DNA of 64,000 bases. Source: Antennarius striatus. Lineage: Eukaryota > Chordata > Actinopteri > Lophiiformes > Antennariidae. The notes below the pieces were generated by a model. It worked only from the letters and a program-made list of their open reading frames with translations, was not told the DNA's origin and did no database searches. Numbering within the stretch: position 1 is the stretch's first letter; each line of letters begins with the position of its first letter. The stretch covers positions 15,056,982-15,120,981 of the forward strand of contig NC_090781.1 of assembly GCF_040054535.1 (NCBI RefSeq). The letters run 5' to 3'. Shown piece by piece: positions 12,053 to 23,415 of the stretch. The position numbers and the translations under genes were made by a program.

Positions 12053-13381
12053 ATATATCAGCATATTCATCTTTTTTTTTTTTATTACAACAAAACTATA
12101 AGCGTAAAAGTAGCTGGATCAAGAACGACCCCTCTTGGATAGAGTGGATGACTAACATTAGGTATTGCATTCAAAGCTGAGCCTCCTCTTGCAACTTATC
12201 AAATACCAGAACACTGCAAAAGATGGATTCTGATTTGGCACATCTCTTACGCTGTTTTCTGCTGAAAATGGTGTTTTGTACTCTTAACTTCATTAAAATC
12301 CACACTCATTGCAGGTAATTTTATATAGCTTATTTTTTCAGCTATTCTCTGTCATTCTGCTGAGAGGATGGAGGAAAAACAGCTAGTCACTTATGGGGGT
12401 TGTTGACGTAAAGAGAAGCCATTTAATGGTTAGCTGCAGGAAGGGTGGAGACTAACATTAACATTTTGTTCCTTCAGGTCTGTGAATCAGCAGCTGAATC
12501 AATTCACATGAAAAGTCTGCTGCTTAAAATAATTTTTTTTGCGATTTCTGTCATTTTTTTGTCTCAGTGTAAAGCAAAGATCACACATTCAATAACACAT
12601 TCTAGTGTAGAGGATGTGCATAATCCTGCAAGTAGGCCAGGTAGCTTTCATGATCAAACACCTCAGGGTTACCAAGCATGTGTTAGCCTGAAATTTGCAC
12701 AAATCTGTCAAATTATGTTGGAGAAACTTGGCCTTGACTTTTGAAATAGTAAGGTTTTTGGTTAAATAATTTCTAAAAGCTTTAGAAGTGAAGTGGTAAT
12801 ATAATTAAAGTTTATAATAATTATTTTAGCCATTAAAGGTACAGAAGGTGCACGGAGTGCCTGCTGATTTCTTAAAGTTTGAAATTAAATTAAATGAAAA
12901 TCTTTGCACTTCTGGATCCATGGAGAGAGAAAAAAAAAACTCCTTTCACGGGAAAAAAATGAGAAATGAAGATTCCTGTCTTATCCAACATCCATTTTAC
13001 TTAGCATTCATGTGGTCACATGGAGGACCAGCAGGCATAGGAAACCAAACAGGAGGTGAAGTTTTGCTGATAATTTGCAGAAATGGACAGAAAGTGAAGG
13101 CTTATAAGCATCACTTACAAACTCATCCTATAGGTGGACTGCTGTTTTCATGTAGATTCCAAGAACAGAGAGAGACAGAGAGACCCTGGTTCCCCCCTCT
13201 GGTAGAAATGTCAATTACGTCAGCTACATTGACATAATGTTGGTGAACGCAGCTGCATTACAGGATTGCAAGCAGAGTGGTAAGCAGAAGGAATATAACA
13301 TCACAGTAATTAATAGAACATTAATGCTACAAGCCTTTTGAAAAATATACCTATATATTTTATTTATATATCTAGCATCAC
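12053..13381. other. intergenic, no gene seen
   Basis: AT-rich. Open frames up to 129 codons on the plus strand (for example 12848-13237) show no domain, no splice partner and no family resemblance. I see nothing else in it. Confidence 0.4.
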
Positions 13382-13825
13382 CTTCCTTTCGGCACATCCC
13401 TTTAGGAGTCACCACAGAGTGTCATCTTTATTCCATTTTAGATTAACGCTCACATTTGTTTGGCAAAGTTTTTTCATGCTGGATGCCCTTCCTGCCGCTT
13501 CTTCCACTGTTGTATGTCGCGGGGTTGCTGGAACCTATCCCAGCAGACTTTGGTAATGGGGCAGGGTAAATTCTGGGTGTGACACCAGTCCACATGGAGG
13601 ACAAGCAAACACGTATGCACACACTCACCTCTATGGACAATTTGAGACTAGCCAATTCACCTGAAGTGCATGTTTTTGGGGGTTGTAAGAAGCCAAAATA
13701 CCTGGAGAGAACCCGCACAGACACGGGAGAACATCCAAACTCATGCACGGAGCAGGGCTCGAACCAGGAACCGCTTTGCAGTGTGACAACACTGCTACTC
13801 ACTGCGCTTCCATGTCGCCCAGCAT
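13382..13825 (-). repeat. tRNA-headed SINE-like dispersed repeat
   Basis: Read on the minus strand, the head has an A-box-like GCGCAGTGAGTAGC (near 13800) and a B-box-like GGTTCGAGCC (near 13760). The body contains the AACATGCACTTCAGGTGAAT and GGATAGGTTCCAGC modules found in many fish dispersed repeats. The same family occurs on the plus strand at about 33.9-34.2 kb. No flanking duplication was found. Confidence 0.7.
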
Positions 13826-14762
13826 CTTTATTATAATTATGATAAATAAGTACCTCTGTAATTCAGATCTGTGCACAGCTGTGTGCAGGATGTGAGAGGT
13901 TTGATGATAGAGTAGAGGTCAGGGCCTAAAGAGTAGAACTTAAACAAACAAACTGTATACTTCAAAACTAAAAGATTCGAGGTGGTGTGAAGAAGGCCAG
14001 AGGGAGGTGTTGACAGCTCTGCATGAGCTGTTTGCAATCGCCAGCATTATCGGAAAGGAAAATAAGCAACAGAGGAGCGTGTGGAGGAGTCTGTGGGATA
14101 TACGCTAGAACCCACTGCTTCATCTCCTCTGACAGAGATGAATGGCTTGGTGAAAAAAGTGTCATGAGGATGAGTCAGGCGAGAGCGACTTTGTCTCTTT
14201 GTGTTTGTGCAAACCAAGGCCTGGTGAGTCATAGGTAAATATCACACAGCCTCTTTTAAAGAACAAGATGTATGGGAGAAAGTGAAAAACTTATAAACGC
14301 ATATTTTTAGTTTAGACTTTTTATAGGTTATAAAGCATAACTTTGATGTTACCTTTCTTGCTACTGTGCAAGAGGCACCAATGTGCGTCATTTCTAATGT
14401 GAATGCAGCATCAAAGAAAGAATTGCACAACATTATGCAAGTGGAAGCAATAAAAACAATAAAACCTGGCACTGCTGACAACCTGATACTTTTTTTCCTT
14501 TTTAAAATGCACTCGGAGCAGCCATTACTTTGAATATGGTGATGCAAGGACATTGGCTGGTATTGTAAATCAAACATAGAGCCCACATAATATAATAGCA
14601 GTGACAGATTAAATATGATAGGCGACACATATGCATCACCAACACCTCAGGGCGCAGGTGGTCTCTGCATCACACACACAAACAACAGGTACCCCATTTC
14701 ACTGTAATTTGTTTTTTTCTTTTCAGGTTTATGTTCCGTCTGTTAGAGGGATGGTAAACAGC

Positions 14763-14796
<34 letters not shown>

Positions 14797-15443
14797 CACA
14801 TGCACACGCACACATCTGAACAATTAATGGCCCACAGCTAATAGGCTTACTTGCTTTGTTTTTCTTGATTAAGAGAACAAACAGCAACAAGTACGATAAC
14901 AATTGTTCACCATACATTTACTAAATTCAATTTTACAACTGCCAAGACCACAATTAAACATTACAAATGAACAGTCACGTCAAATGTGACAAACATCATT
15001 TTTCACTAACAAAGATGAATGATTTGCTGCTGATTGATACTAATTGTTGACTGAAATGGTGCATGTGTTCATTAAGCACTGACATCGAGCAAGAAAAACA
15101 TGGAGCAGGGCACAAGAGGTAACGTCTTTTGTATGGCGTGCAACACTCAAATAAGCAAATGTAAATGACATAGTTTTCACTGAAACCTCTATTTTCTTGA
15201 CAAAAAGATAATCGTCAGGCACGACTGAATATCTTAAACAGTAGCTGTGAACAAAATGCCACCGAGTGGTAGAAATCTAATTTTGCATTGAAGTGCAGAA
15301 AAGCACTTCGATCTTTTCTAGCTCAAAAAAGATCAAATGCAACAAGCATTCCTCCGCTACACAACTTCAACAGGTTTCACCTTTAGCTTACACTCCTGAA
15401 AAAAGCAAATTAAGTCAAACAAGCCTCTAAAGTTCACAGGGCC
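13826..15443. other. intergenic, downstream of mlnr
   Basis: No coding exon is supported. It contains an AC microsatellite at 14766. The 3' UTR of mlnr should begin at 15443, but no convincing minus-strand AATAAA was found close by, so its end is not marked. Confidence 0.4.
14766..14794 (+). repeat. (AC)n microsatellite
   Basis: About 14 AC units, followed by imperfect ACATGC and ACGC repeats up to about 14813. The ORFs here are low-complexity artefacts. Confidence 0.95.
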
Positions 15444-15751
15444 TCAGACTCCCGTCAGACTTTCGTTCAAGGTGGAGATGTGGTCATTGACACAGAGTTG
15501 TCTCAGACCATGGTGAGCTTGTCTGGGCCTGTGGTGTAACAGGAAGAGACGCTTGGCTGCAGTCCTGTACTTCCGTGACATGAGGTTGTAGACGACAGGG
15601 TTGATGGAGGCGCTGAGGTAGCAGAGCATCATGGAGGCCATGTTGAATTTCTGGCTCAGCATGGCCGTGTCATAGTCGTCCACCTGGGCAAAAAGGTTTC
15701 TACCAATGTGGTAAGGCAGCCAGCAGATTATGAAGGCCAGCACCACCACCA
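15444..15751 (-). CDS. mlnr: mlnr exon 2 (TM6, TM7 and tail)
   Basis: The acceptor TTTGATTTCACTCCCAG leads into VVVVLAFIICWLPYHIGR, then a TM7 with SASINPVVYNLMSRKYR and a short basic tail ending LTGV before TGA. LAFIICWLP is the MLNR form. Confidence 0.9.
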
Positions 15752-17912
15752 CTGGGAGTGAAATCAAATTAAATGAGGAAAATTAGTACAATTTTTAGTA
15801 CATAACATAGTTCTATTAAATACTTATTTCTCTCTGCTTTTCAGCTAATGTACACTTCTTTGAAGCACTACTCAAAAGGTCCTTGCAGTGAAGGACCTTT
15901 TGAGTAGTGCTTCAGTAGGCCTTTACAAGATTTATGTGATTATTACCTAAAATAGCGCATACGCTCATTCTGAAAAGATCCATGTGATAAGATTTGATTT
16001 AAAGAATATGTAGTAAAGAGTATCTAGTAAATAAGTGCACAAGTCAAGGGCATCTTCTGTTTCTTCAAGTACAGCAATCTATAATTCAAATCAAATTTTT
16101 CAAATAAGTAACATAGAGCATACAACACAAACATCCGAAATGTCACATAGGCAATACAAATCCCACAAATAAATTTAAAAAAGAACAAAGGTTTATTGAG
16201 CTTTTGAGAGACACATTAATCACTAGCTCACTAATGTTGATCAAAATTTCCCAGTGGATAAAATTGCAATGAGTTTGCCTCTGAGGGGTAGTAGGTTCTG
16301 AAATTAGAATCTGATCTTAATAAATAAAAGAGACAGGTATTTGGCCCTCATAAACCAAATTATTTATGAATAAGTAATTGCAGTTATTCATAAATGGCAA
16401 TAATAAGAGAGCAGAAATACACCGGCAACAGATACTGAACAGATAAGTGATATATTGATCTTCTCTAGTTGTATGGGAAGAATGATCATTGCGTGACTGC
16501 TGACATGTGTGACATATGCAGATTAAAAAGAACTGTGAGAGCATGCAAATTTCCATTAAGGCTGATTCATGGAAGCCTATGATGACAATCCAATTTGGGA
16601 TTCAACAAATGTGGATACAAATGGCAACAGATCTGACAACATGAGCTCTGTGCAATGTGTGCTCAGCTAATGAACAGAATTAATATCCTAATGGATGCAT
16701 CATGATTAGGTATTTGGTCAATGCAGTTTGGCCTAGCTACAGTCTTTTACCGTTAAACAGGGTTTCCTGCACAATATGCCAGAGCTGCATATTAAGCCAA
16801 TCAGTATGTGCAGTTGCAGAGCATTAGCTTCAGACAAAATGTGATTCACCAGCTGATACCAGCAACAGCCTATTGTACCAGCTTTCTCCTCCACACACTA
16901 ACTTGCATTAAAAAGCCCCGTCAAAGCACCCTGAGAGAAGTGTATTGAACAGGCTGGTGAAACCACTTTGGGTTTAACATGTAGTACAAATTAAAAATAT
17001 GTAGAAATTTTGATTAAATATTCATAGAGAATGAGTGGCAGTGTGCCCTGATTGCTGTCTGTCATCAGCATTAATGACACATAACACATGTCTCCCGACA
17101 TTAAGAACAATAAGAACAACTCACTTACCCAGAATCTTAACTGTTTGCCTATGGGATCTTTCACGGGCCAAAGCACAGGGGCCTTGCAGATCATTTTTCA
17201 TTTTCCACAGTTTACACCCAATGGAGCCGTAAAGGAAGAGAAGGCAGAGCATTGGACAGAAAAAATAAGTGGTGGACATCCAGAGCATGATGTGCAGCTG
17301 TCCGGAACTGATGGCGTAGCTTGTGTGCTTGCACTGCCTTGTGTTGTCATCTGGATAGGTGTCATTGTCGTACTCCACCCCAACCAGGAAGAGTGTGGGC
17401 GCGGCAGAAACCAGGGCAAAAACCCAGAGGGCAAAAATTATGTACTGGACCCTGCGTCTGGTCACCACCACCTTGGTCTTGAGGGGGAAGCTGATGGCCA
17501 GATAGCGTTCAATGCTCAGAGCAGTGATGTGAAGTATGGTGGCAGAGGTGCACCCCTCAAATATGTAGTGATAGAAGCGGCACACTGCTTCACCAAATAG
17601 CCAGGGCACATACTTCCACAGGCGGTAGAGGTCAAATGGCAAGCACAGGAAGATGATAAGATCAGACACCGCCATGCTGGACAAGTAGAGGTTGGTGGTT
17701 GTCTTCATGTCTTTGAAATGCTGAATGATAAGAATGGTCATGGTGTTGCCTGTAACACCGATAATGAAGATGAGGATGCAGATGACAGTGACAGGGATGA
17801 GGGTTGAGGTGGGGAAAAGGGAGCCCTCGTAGTGGTGATCGTCGATGTTGTACTGATCCATGGCCTCTGCTGCACCAGCATGAAGGTCCACCTTGGGTCT
17901 GGTCCAGGGCAT
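15444..17912 (-). CDS. mlnr: motilin receptor (class A GPCR of the ghrelin/motilin group)
   Basis: Two exons, 17129-17912 and 15444-15751, join across a phase-1 intron to 363 residues. Human MLNR has 412. Seven membrane segments are evident. Key marks are TTTNLYLSSMAVSDL in TM2, ERY at the end of TM3, a TM3 Cys (EAVCRF) paired with the loop-2 Cys (RQCKH), CWLPYH in TM6 and NPVVY in TM7. MLNR-type rather than GHSR-type residues are PFDLYRLW, EGCTSATILHITAL and RERSHRQTVK. The second extracellular loop has one sequon (NDT) but lacks the long Pro-rich insertion of mammalian MLNR. The start at 17912 (MPWTRP...) is a choice; 17861 or 17960 are in frame. Adjacent fndc3a supports the name. It is expected at the plasma membrane, coupling to Gq in relatives. 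Confidence 0.88.
15861..15914. repeat. perfect 24-bp inverted repeat in the mlnr intron
   Basis: Arms 15861-15884 and 15891-15914 are exact reverse complements around a 6-base loop (gcagtg). It lies 110 bases inside the intron on the 3' side, close to the acceptor. No transposon boundary is visible around it. Confidence 0.95.
17129..17912 (-). CDS. mlnr: mlnr exon 1 (TM1 to TM5 and loop 3)
   Basis: Open from the chosen ATG to ...SHRQTVKIL, then G/GTAAGTGAG. The donor splits the codon after its first base. The position at the start of TM6 is the usual intron site of ghrelin and motilin receptors. Confidence 0.9.
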
Positions 17913-17960
17913 GCCAAGCGCCACGACGTGCTGGCACACTAATGTCAAATCAAGACTCAA

Positions 17961-20463
17961 AAAGTAGCTGCGTAGAGAGAATCGGAGTAATACAGGACAA
18001 GTCTAAGTAGGTTCTCAGACATCCAAGTCAAGGAAAATCAAGAAGAGCACACAAAGAATCAACAGCTTGTTTAAGGTTGGTTGAAGACAGTTTACCTCTC
18101 ATCCAAGAGGCTTCTTCAGTTTGGACAAACAGGACAAGCCCTGACATTTCAAAAGTTTGGTCTTTCTTAACATCTCTGAGGTTGATGCATGGATGTATTT
18201 TGTAAATTTTTCTTTTAATATGTTTATGACATAACTGTGATGATATACGGTACTCTTCTTCAATGTCTGAGCAATATTGCCTGTGACTAAACTAAAACAT
18301 AGATCTAGAGAAGAGAGTTCTAATCTGTCAGTCATTATAAAAGTAATGTGAAGGATTGCACTTCTATGTGACGAAATTATACATCAAGATACTTTTGAGA
18401 ATTTTTTATTTAACCACAATGTATTCATATATTGTATTGCTACTATAATCCTAGGTCTTTCATGTCAAGCCATTCATGAACCAAATAAATTTATCTGATT
18501 GATAATACGAAATAGATCTTAATAACCATAAAAAGAAGAATTACATTTTTCAGGTTATTCAGGTTGAAGTTTTCTCACTAACACCTTGCTCTGCAGTTAA
18601 TACTGTCATTTAGCAAATTTAATATTGTGCTGTGAACTGTGATACAAAATCATAATCATCATAATCATTTTACAATGGAAGTGCCTTAAAATGGGAGTTT
18701 GATAAGAAACATAAAATGTGAGAAAATGGTTTTAGACCCCTTGGAGAGTTTTTATTTTCTACATTTTCTGTTTATATTAACCTCAGGCAGTTATTGCTTT
18801 CTTCATATTCATGTATAATCTGACTGCCTGCGAGCAGTGCGTTGTACCTGGCATTAAAAGGCTAAAAGGTAATGCTCTATGTGACTTTAAATTATTTATT
18901 CCTGCATATCTTTGTAGGGATTATGTTAACTCAAAACGGACACTAAATAAGAAAACTTGCCTGCTAATTAATTTTCATGACATACAATTCTGAAAACAAG
19001 CGAATGCAAAAAATACATAGCCATATACAATAATTCTAAAAATGTGAAATATAATTTTTTTCTAAAATGTGGAAAATCACTAGTACAATTCGTTACCTTT
19101 TGCTATAGAGTATAAAGATATCCTTATTTAAAAAGTAACTTTGGCGGGGACGATACCTTTGAAAAGAAGCTGGTCTCTCTATCGTTTAACTTTTTTCTTC
19201 AGCTCGGTTGTGTTACTGTGAGTCGATGCAGAGTAGCAGCAGCAACAAAATCTCATGAAGTGGTGGAGCCAGTCGCCGAGGCTCAACAAGCAGTTGAGCT
19301 CTGGTGAGGGAGGAAGAAAGGAGCACCTCCTCCACAGCACCCCGAGGAGTCAGGGAGTAAAACTGAGGCTGTCTGCCCACGTGTTTGTCTAGTAATCTTC
19401 ATAATCAAATGATGATGTGACTGATGACGGTTTAAGCATATGGACTGAATAAGATTTGAGGGGACCCCACCAACAACATTGATGCTCTTCACAGAGAATA
19501 AGCACAGCTTTAGGTTGGTAGTAATGTGGATAAAGAATAAATATATAAGCAAAATATACTTTTAAGACAAATATAACTTTATAAATAAGGGCATCAATCA
19601 CTGTAAAGCCAGCTTGTTTGCTAGATTTTCTGGAACAGTCATTGAAAAATGTGTTCTGTCCATCAGCTCAGTTTATCTGCAGCTCCTGTCTTCCTAATTA
19701 ATGTGAAGTCACCTTTAACTTTTGAAAAATAAATATCAGTGATGCAGTTGATGGATGCAATGTTGACAAATTCTGTGAATTCTGGTTTATAGTTACAAGT
19801 AGAATAAAATACCGTAAAAGTTTTTATGCTGTTGCTCGAAAGAAAAATCAGGCTGTACTCCTTTTGACAAAAAATAAATATTTTGGTGGTGGATGTAACA
19901 CTTGATCTACACCATACTGGTTTTTGTTCTGTACATTACTTGTCGTTCCCTACCAAATGTGTTGCAAATAAAGGCCTCCATGGCACAACCATGGACATAC
20001 TCAGGTGTCACTTCCTGCTCTACAGGTTTTCATGCCCACAGTAGCATTAATCACCACAGCCTGAATGACCTGCTGGATGACCAGCAATGTGGTCTGTTGG
20101 TTCAGAGCCACCATATCCATTAGATCTCAATGAACCTTTGTAACAAGAGTCACACTGACATGAGGTTGTATTTGAGTGTTTACACAGCCAGATGCACCAC
20201 TAGGAACTAAAGGGTCAGCAGGAATGTTTGTCTTTGTTTATGCCTGTCGAAGACCTGACAGGCAGAGCTTATTTGTTCATTTTTATTGTTTAAAAAAAAG
20301 GTCCAGTCTGTCTCTCAACTAGAGCTAAGAATGTGACCGAGATTAGTAAGCCCACTTTTCACTCTCATTAATCACAGCTCTCTGTGCAGGAAACAAGAAC
20401 TGTACCTTCTTTGAAAGTTTTATCTTCTCATTCACATTTTCAGACAGTCTACAAAAATTATAT

Positions 20464-20504
<41 letters not shown>

Positions 20505-20940
20505 ATCTGCTAATATGGTAGTGTAGCAAAGTAAATGTATGTACTACTAGCACCTGACAATGTGAGTACTGTCAGTACTTTTAGTGTGAAGACTTCTGTG
20601 ATGGCTGCGTCCCAGTTCAAATCATGTTAATGTTACACTTACAGGCTAACCTCCACCCTGGCGCGTGGAGCTCCTTTTAGGCATCTTATTTGTTTCTATT
20701 TAGTTTCTGTTTCAATTACTACATAGCATCTGACTGAGAAGGAACATGTTCTGGCAATAGTGGATAGATTGTGTACTCTGGAAAAAATGTTTCCATCCAC
20801 ATTATGTCGGGTGACAGCAACGTATGATTATCATATATGATTATTTTGTAGTTACTGATAATCTCAAAAGTAGACCTGGAATTCAAACAAAAAAAATTTA
20901 TTTCTGAAATAATTTAAGTAATCAAAAATCAAAACTTCAC
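17961..20940. other. intergenic between mlnr and fndc3a
   Basis: AT-rich with no supported exon. A TA microsatellite sits at 20466-20502. A more GC-rich patch at 19195-19345 has open frames but no domain or splice support. The mlnr promoter should lie just right of 17.9 kb, but no TATA could be fixed. Confidence 0.4.
20466..20502 (+). repeat. (TA)n microsatellite
   Basis: An uninterrupted AT/TA run of about 37 bases. Confidence 0.95.
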
Positions 20941-20963
20941 ACATGATTAAGAATTATAAATCT

Positions 20964-20969
20964 TTTATT
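20964..20969 (-). promoter_or_regulatory. possible fndc3a poly(A) signal
   Basis: AATAAA on the minus strand. Within 40 bases downstream comes a GU-rich stretch (TGTGTGAAGTTTTGATTTT), the usual arrangement for 3' cleavage near 20945. It is the strongest such pair found below the fndc3a stop; other AATAAA copies lie nearer the stop. Confidence 0.45.
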
Positions 20970-22699
20970 GTGCATGGATCCTTTGTAGATATCATGGCTA
21001 TACAGATACAGTTTCGATACATATCTATGATTATACACTTTTCCCATAACGAACATTTTTAAGTGATATGTCTGGAAGTATGTATAACAAATATCATTTT
21101 GGAATGTACGGTGTATGAGGTAACTGCAAACATTAAAATTACATAAAAATGGTCTATTTTTGTGCATATTTTACTAATTTTTGTAGCATTCCATTAATTT
21201 CTCCAACAAAAGGTAGTAAACCCAGATTGGAGAGGTGTTAAAATGGCACACGCTGCAATCGCTATCAAAAATAGGAATTTGAATTATTTAAATGACAAGG
21301 AGAAGACATTTGTCTGAGACCCAATCATGTAATTATCCAAGATGTTTTGCAAGGTACCTGTATTTCATTTTTATGGGTGCAACAGCAATTTATCTGCCCA
21401 AAACCAAACAACACTAGACCCTACGGCCAGATTACCACTGAAAACTCAGTTTAGGCAATCTGCTACAAATATTTAACACATAAAGAAAAGGCAAATTTAG
21501 ATTCACAGGAAGTACATGATATAACACAATTTGTATCTGTCATTCGTGTTCCATGATTCATGAGTACTCAGGATTTATTATTTTCTCTGACGAGTATTAA
21601 CTTATATTACTTCAATATTATAAAAAAATATACTTCACACATATATAACTTGACAAAACAAATCAAAATTAATCATGATACGCAGGACTACTTTCAATAA
21701 CTCTCCCTATTACATTTTATTACAAACACTAAATAAATGCTGCAAAGTAAAACACATTTTAGTGTTTACTAATACTAAAAAGAAAAAGAAACACCAAAAC
21801 ATAAGAAAAATTAAGAAAATTCTCCCAAGATTTTTTTTCCTCTCCAATTAAGGCCTCTGAAACAACCGGTTTGTATTTATTTTTCTTCTTTTTTTTCTTG
21901 CTAACATCAGCTGTTTCAGTGACACGTTATGTGATACTACAACTTTTAAAACACCCAAAACACAAGGAGGGCTTGCACAATCTCAAAGTGTAAAATGCAT
22001 CACAAGACCAAGACGCAGTTAGTCAAGGTTTTCTTTCACTAAGGTGCAAAAATCAATTACTGGGGGGGGGGAACAAAATAAAACAAAACATACAGGTAAG
22101 CATACATTTTTTTGTGCTGGACAACAATAATTTGGAGTAAAGCAGCAGTATAACTATATAATAGTAAAAATAATTAGAATTCACTGTTAGTTTGGTTTTT
22201 TGTTTTCTTTATACTGATTTTTTTTTTCTCAAACTTACAGGTCCTTGTGTCTTCACTGTACAAAAATATACTAACATTTCTCCAGTCATTTTTGCATCCT
22301 TAAACATTCTGAACATCAAAAAAGGTTGGAAAGTGCTAAATGAGCCTTCTATAATATGAGCAAGATTTAAATTTCCATATCCTCTTTTGCAAGTCCCCTG
22401 AAAGTCAAACAGGGGGTAAAGTCCCTTCATCTGGCCCTGGAGCTATCCCAGCCGTGTACCTCTGTGGCATGAACTACGAACTACATACAGTATACATATC
22501 TGGACACGCACACACACATGCACACACACATACAAACAACCACGCACACACACCACTGTGCAAACACTGGCCCACCAGGTCCCAGGATCAAATAGCACAT
22601 AGGTTAATGACACACCTACATACTATTATCAGAACAAGTCTATCAAAAACAATTTCATACTAGACACACCAATGGAAATATAAATAATGACTGTTATCA

Positions 22700-22706
22700 A
22701 TATATA

Positions 22707-22760
<54 letters not shown>

Positions 22761-22773
22761 CTATATATATATA
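22700..22773 (+). repeat. (TA)n microsatellite with interruptions
   Basis: An AT-dinucleotide run, slightly interrupted, followed by AC repeats to about 22795. Confidence 0.95.
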
Positions 22774-23091
22774 TTACACACACACATACACACACGACAG
22801 GTTCACAAGTCCTTAACGCAGGAAGCCAATCTTGATGGAACACAAATTTGAATAAACCACAAATTTGGGACATGATAAAGGCAGGAGAGTCAGGAAACTG
22901 TCAGGGATGTCAAATAGATGTTCCTCGAACTTTAACTGCTATTCTGCCCTCACTCCTCAGCCCTTCCTCACTGCAACGCACCCAACATGATTACTCATTG
23001 ACAACAGAAAGGTACAAAAGGAAGTGTACAAAACAACAGGACTGAAGAAAAGAATAAAGCTATAACCCTGCAGCTGGGTGGCACACACTGC

Positions 23092-23415
23092 TCATTTAAT
23101 GACAAAGTACTGAATGACAAAAGCGATCAGAATAGCGATGACGGCAAAAACCATGAGGAGGAGGAAAGCACACTGCTCATCTGTCAGGCTTCGTCTGGCT
23201 CGGTTGGACTCTGTGGTGGCCCTGGACCCTGAGCCGGCCGAACCACTGCCCGCTGCTGCATCGTTCCGCTGGGGAGAGAGGGTCACTGTGGGGCTGTAAG
23301 GACCACTAAGCTCAGGAGTATCCTGGCACTGCCTGATAGCGCACACCCGGAATCTGTAGTCACTGTTGGGCTGCAGGTTCTGGACATGGAAGGAAGTAGC
23401 AGAGCCTTTGTATGC
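23092..23415 (-). CDS. fndc3a: fndc3a last exon, end of FN3-9 and membrane anchor
   Basis: 324 bp including TGA. It starts AYKGSATSFHVQNLQPNSDY, followed by RFRVCAIRQCQD, a Gly/Ser/Arg linker, RRSLTDEQC and a hydrophobic tail of about 23 residues ending QYFVIK. The anchor at the extreme C terminus suggests a tail-anchored protein. Confidence 0.95.
   Translation of the reverse strand, partial: AYKGSATSFHVQNLQPNSDYRFRVCAIRQCQDTPELSGPYSPTVTLSPQRNDAAAGSGSAGSGSRATTESNRARRSLTDEQCAFLLLMVFAVIAILIAFVIQYFVIK

Larger units (their letters stand above)
20945..23091 (-). other. fndc3a: probable fndc3a 3' UTR
   Basis: About 2.1 kb of AT-rich, unspliced-looking sequence after the fndc3a stop, with no other gene. 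It contains AC repeats near 22.5 kb and a TA repeat near 22.7 kb. A UTR of this size is plausible for the gene. The extent is inferred from the possible poly(A) signal at 20964. Confidence 0.45.

Noticed and set aside
11157..12142. Plus-strand frames of 176 and 159 codons
   Set aside because: Opposite strand of the LINE insertion; the real coding trace is on the minus strand.
15861..15914. microRNA precursor
   Set aside because: The stem is fully paired with a 6-base loop and no flanking stem extension; typical precursors are longer and have mismatches. It is kept only as a hairpin.
17088..17600. 170-codon plus-strand frame opposite mlnr exon 1
   Set aside because: Antisense shadow of the receptor exon; it shows no independent signal.
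15444..17912. Naming the receptor ghsr
   Set aside because: Its short loop 2 is GHSR-like, but the TM2, TM3, loop-3 and TM6 signatures and the fndc3a neighbour favour mlnr.
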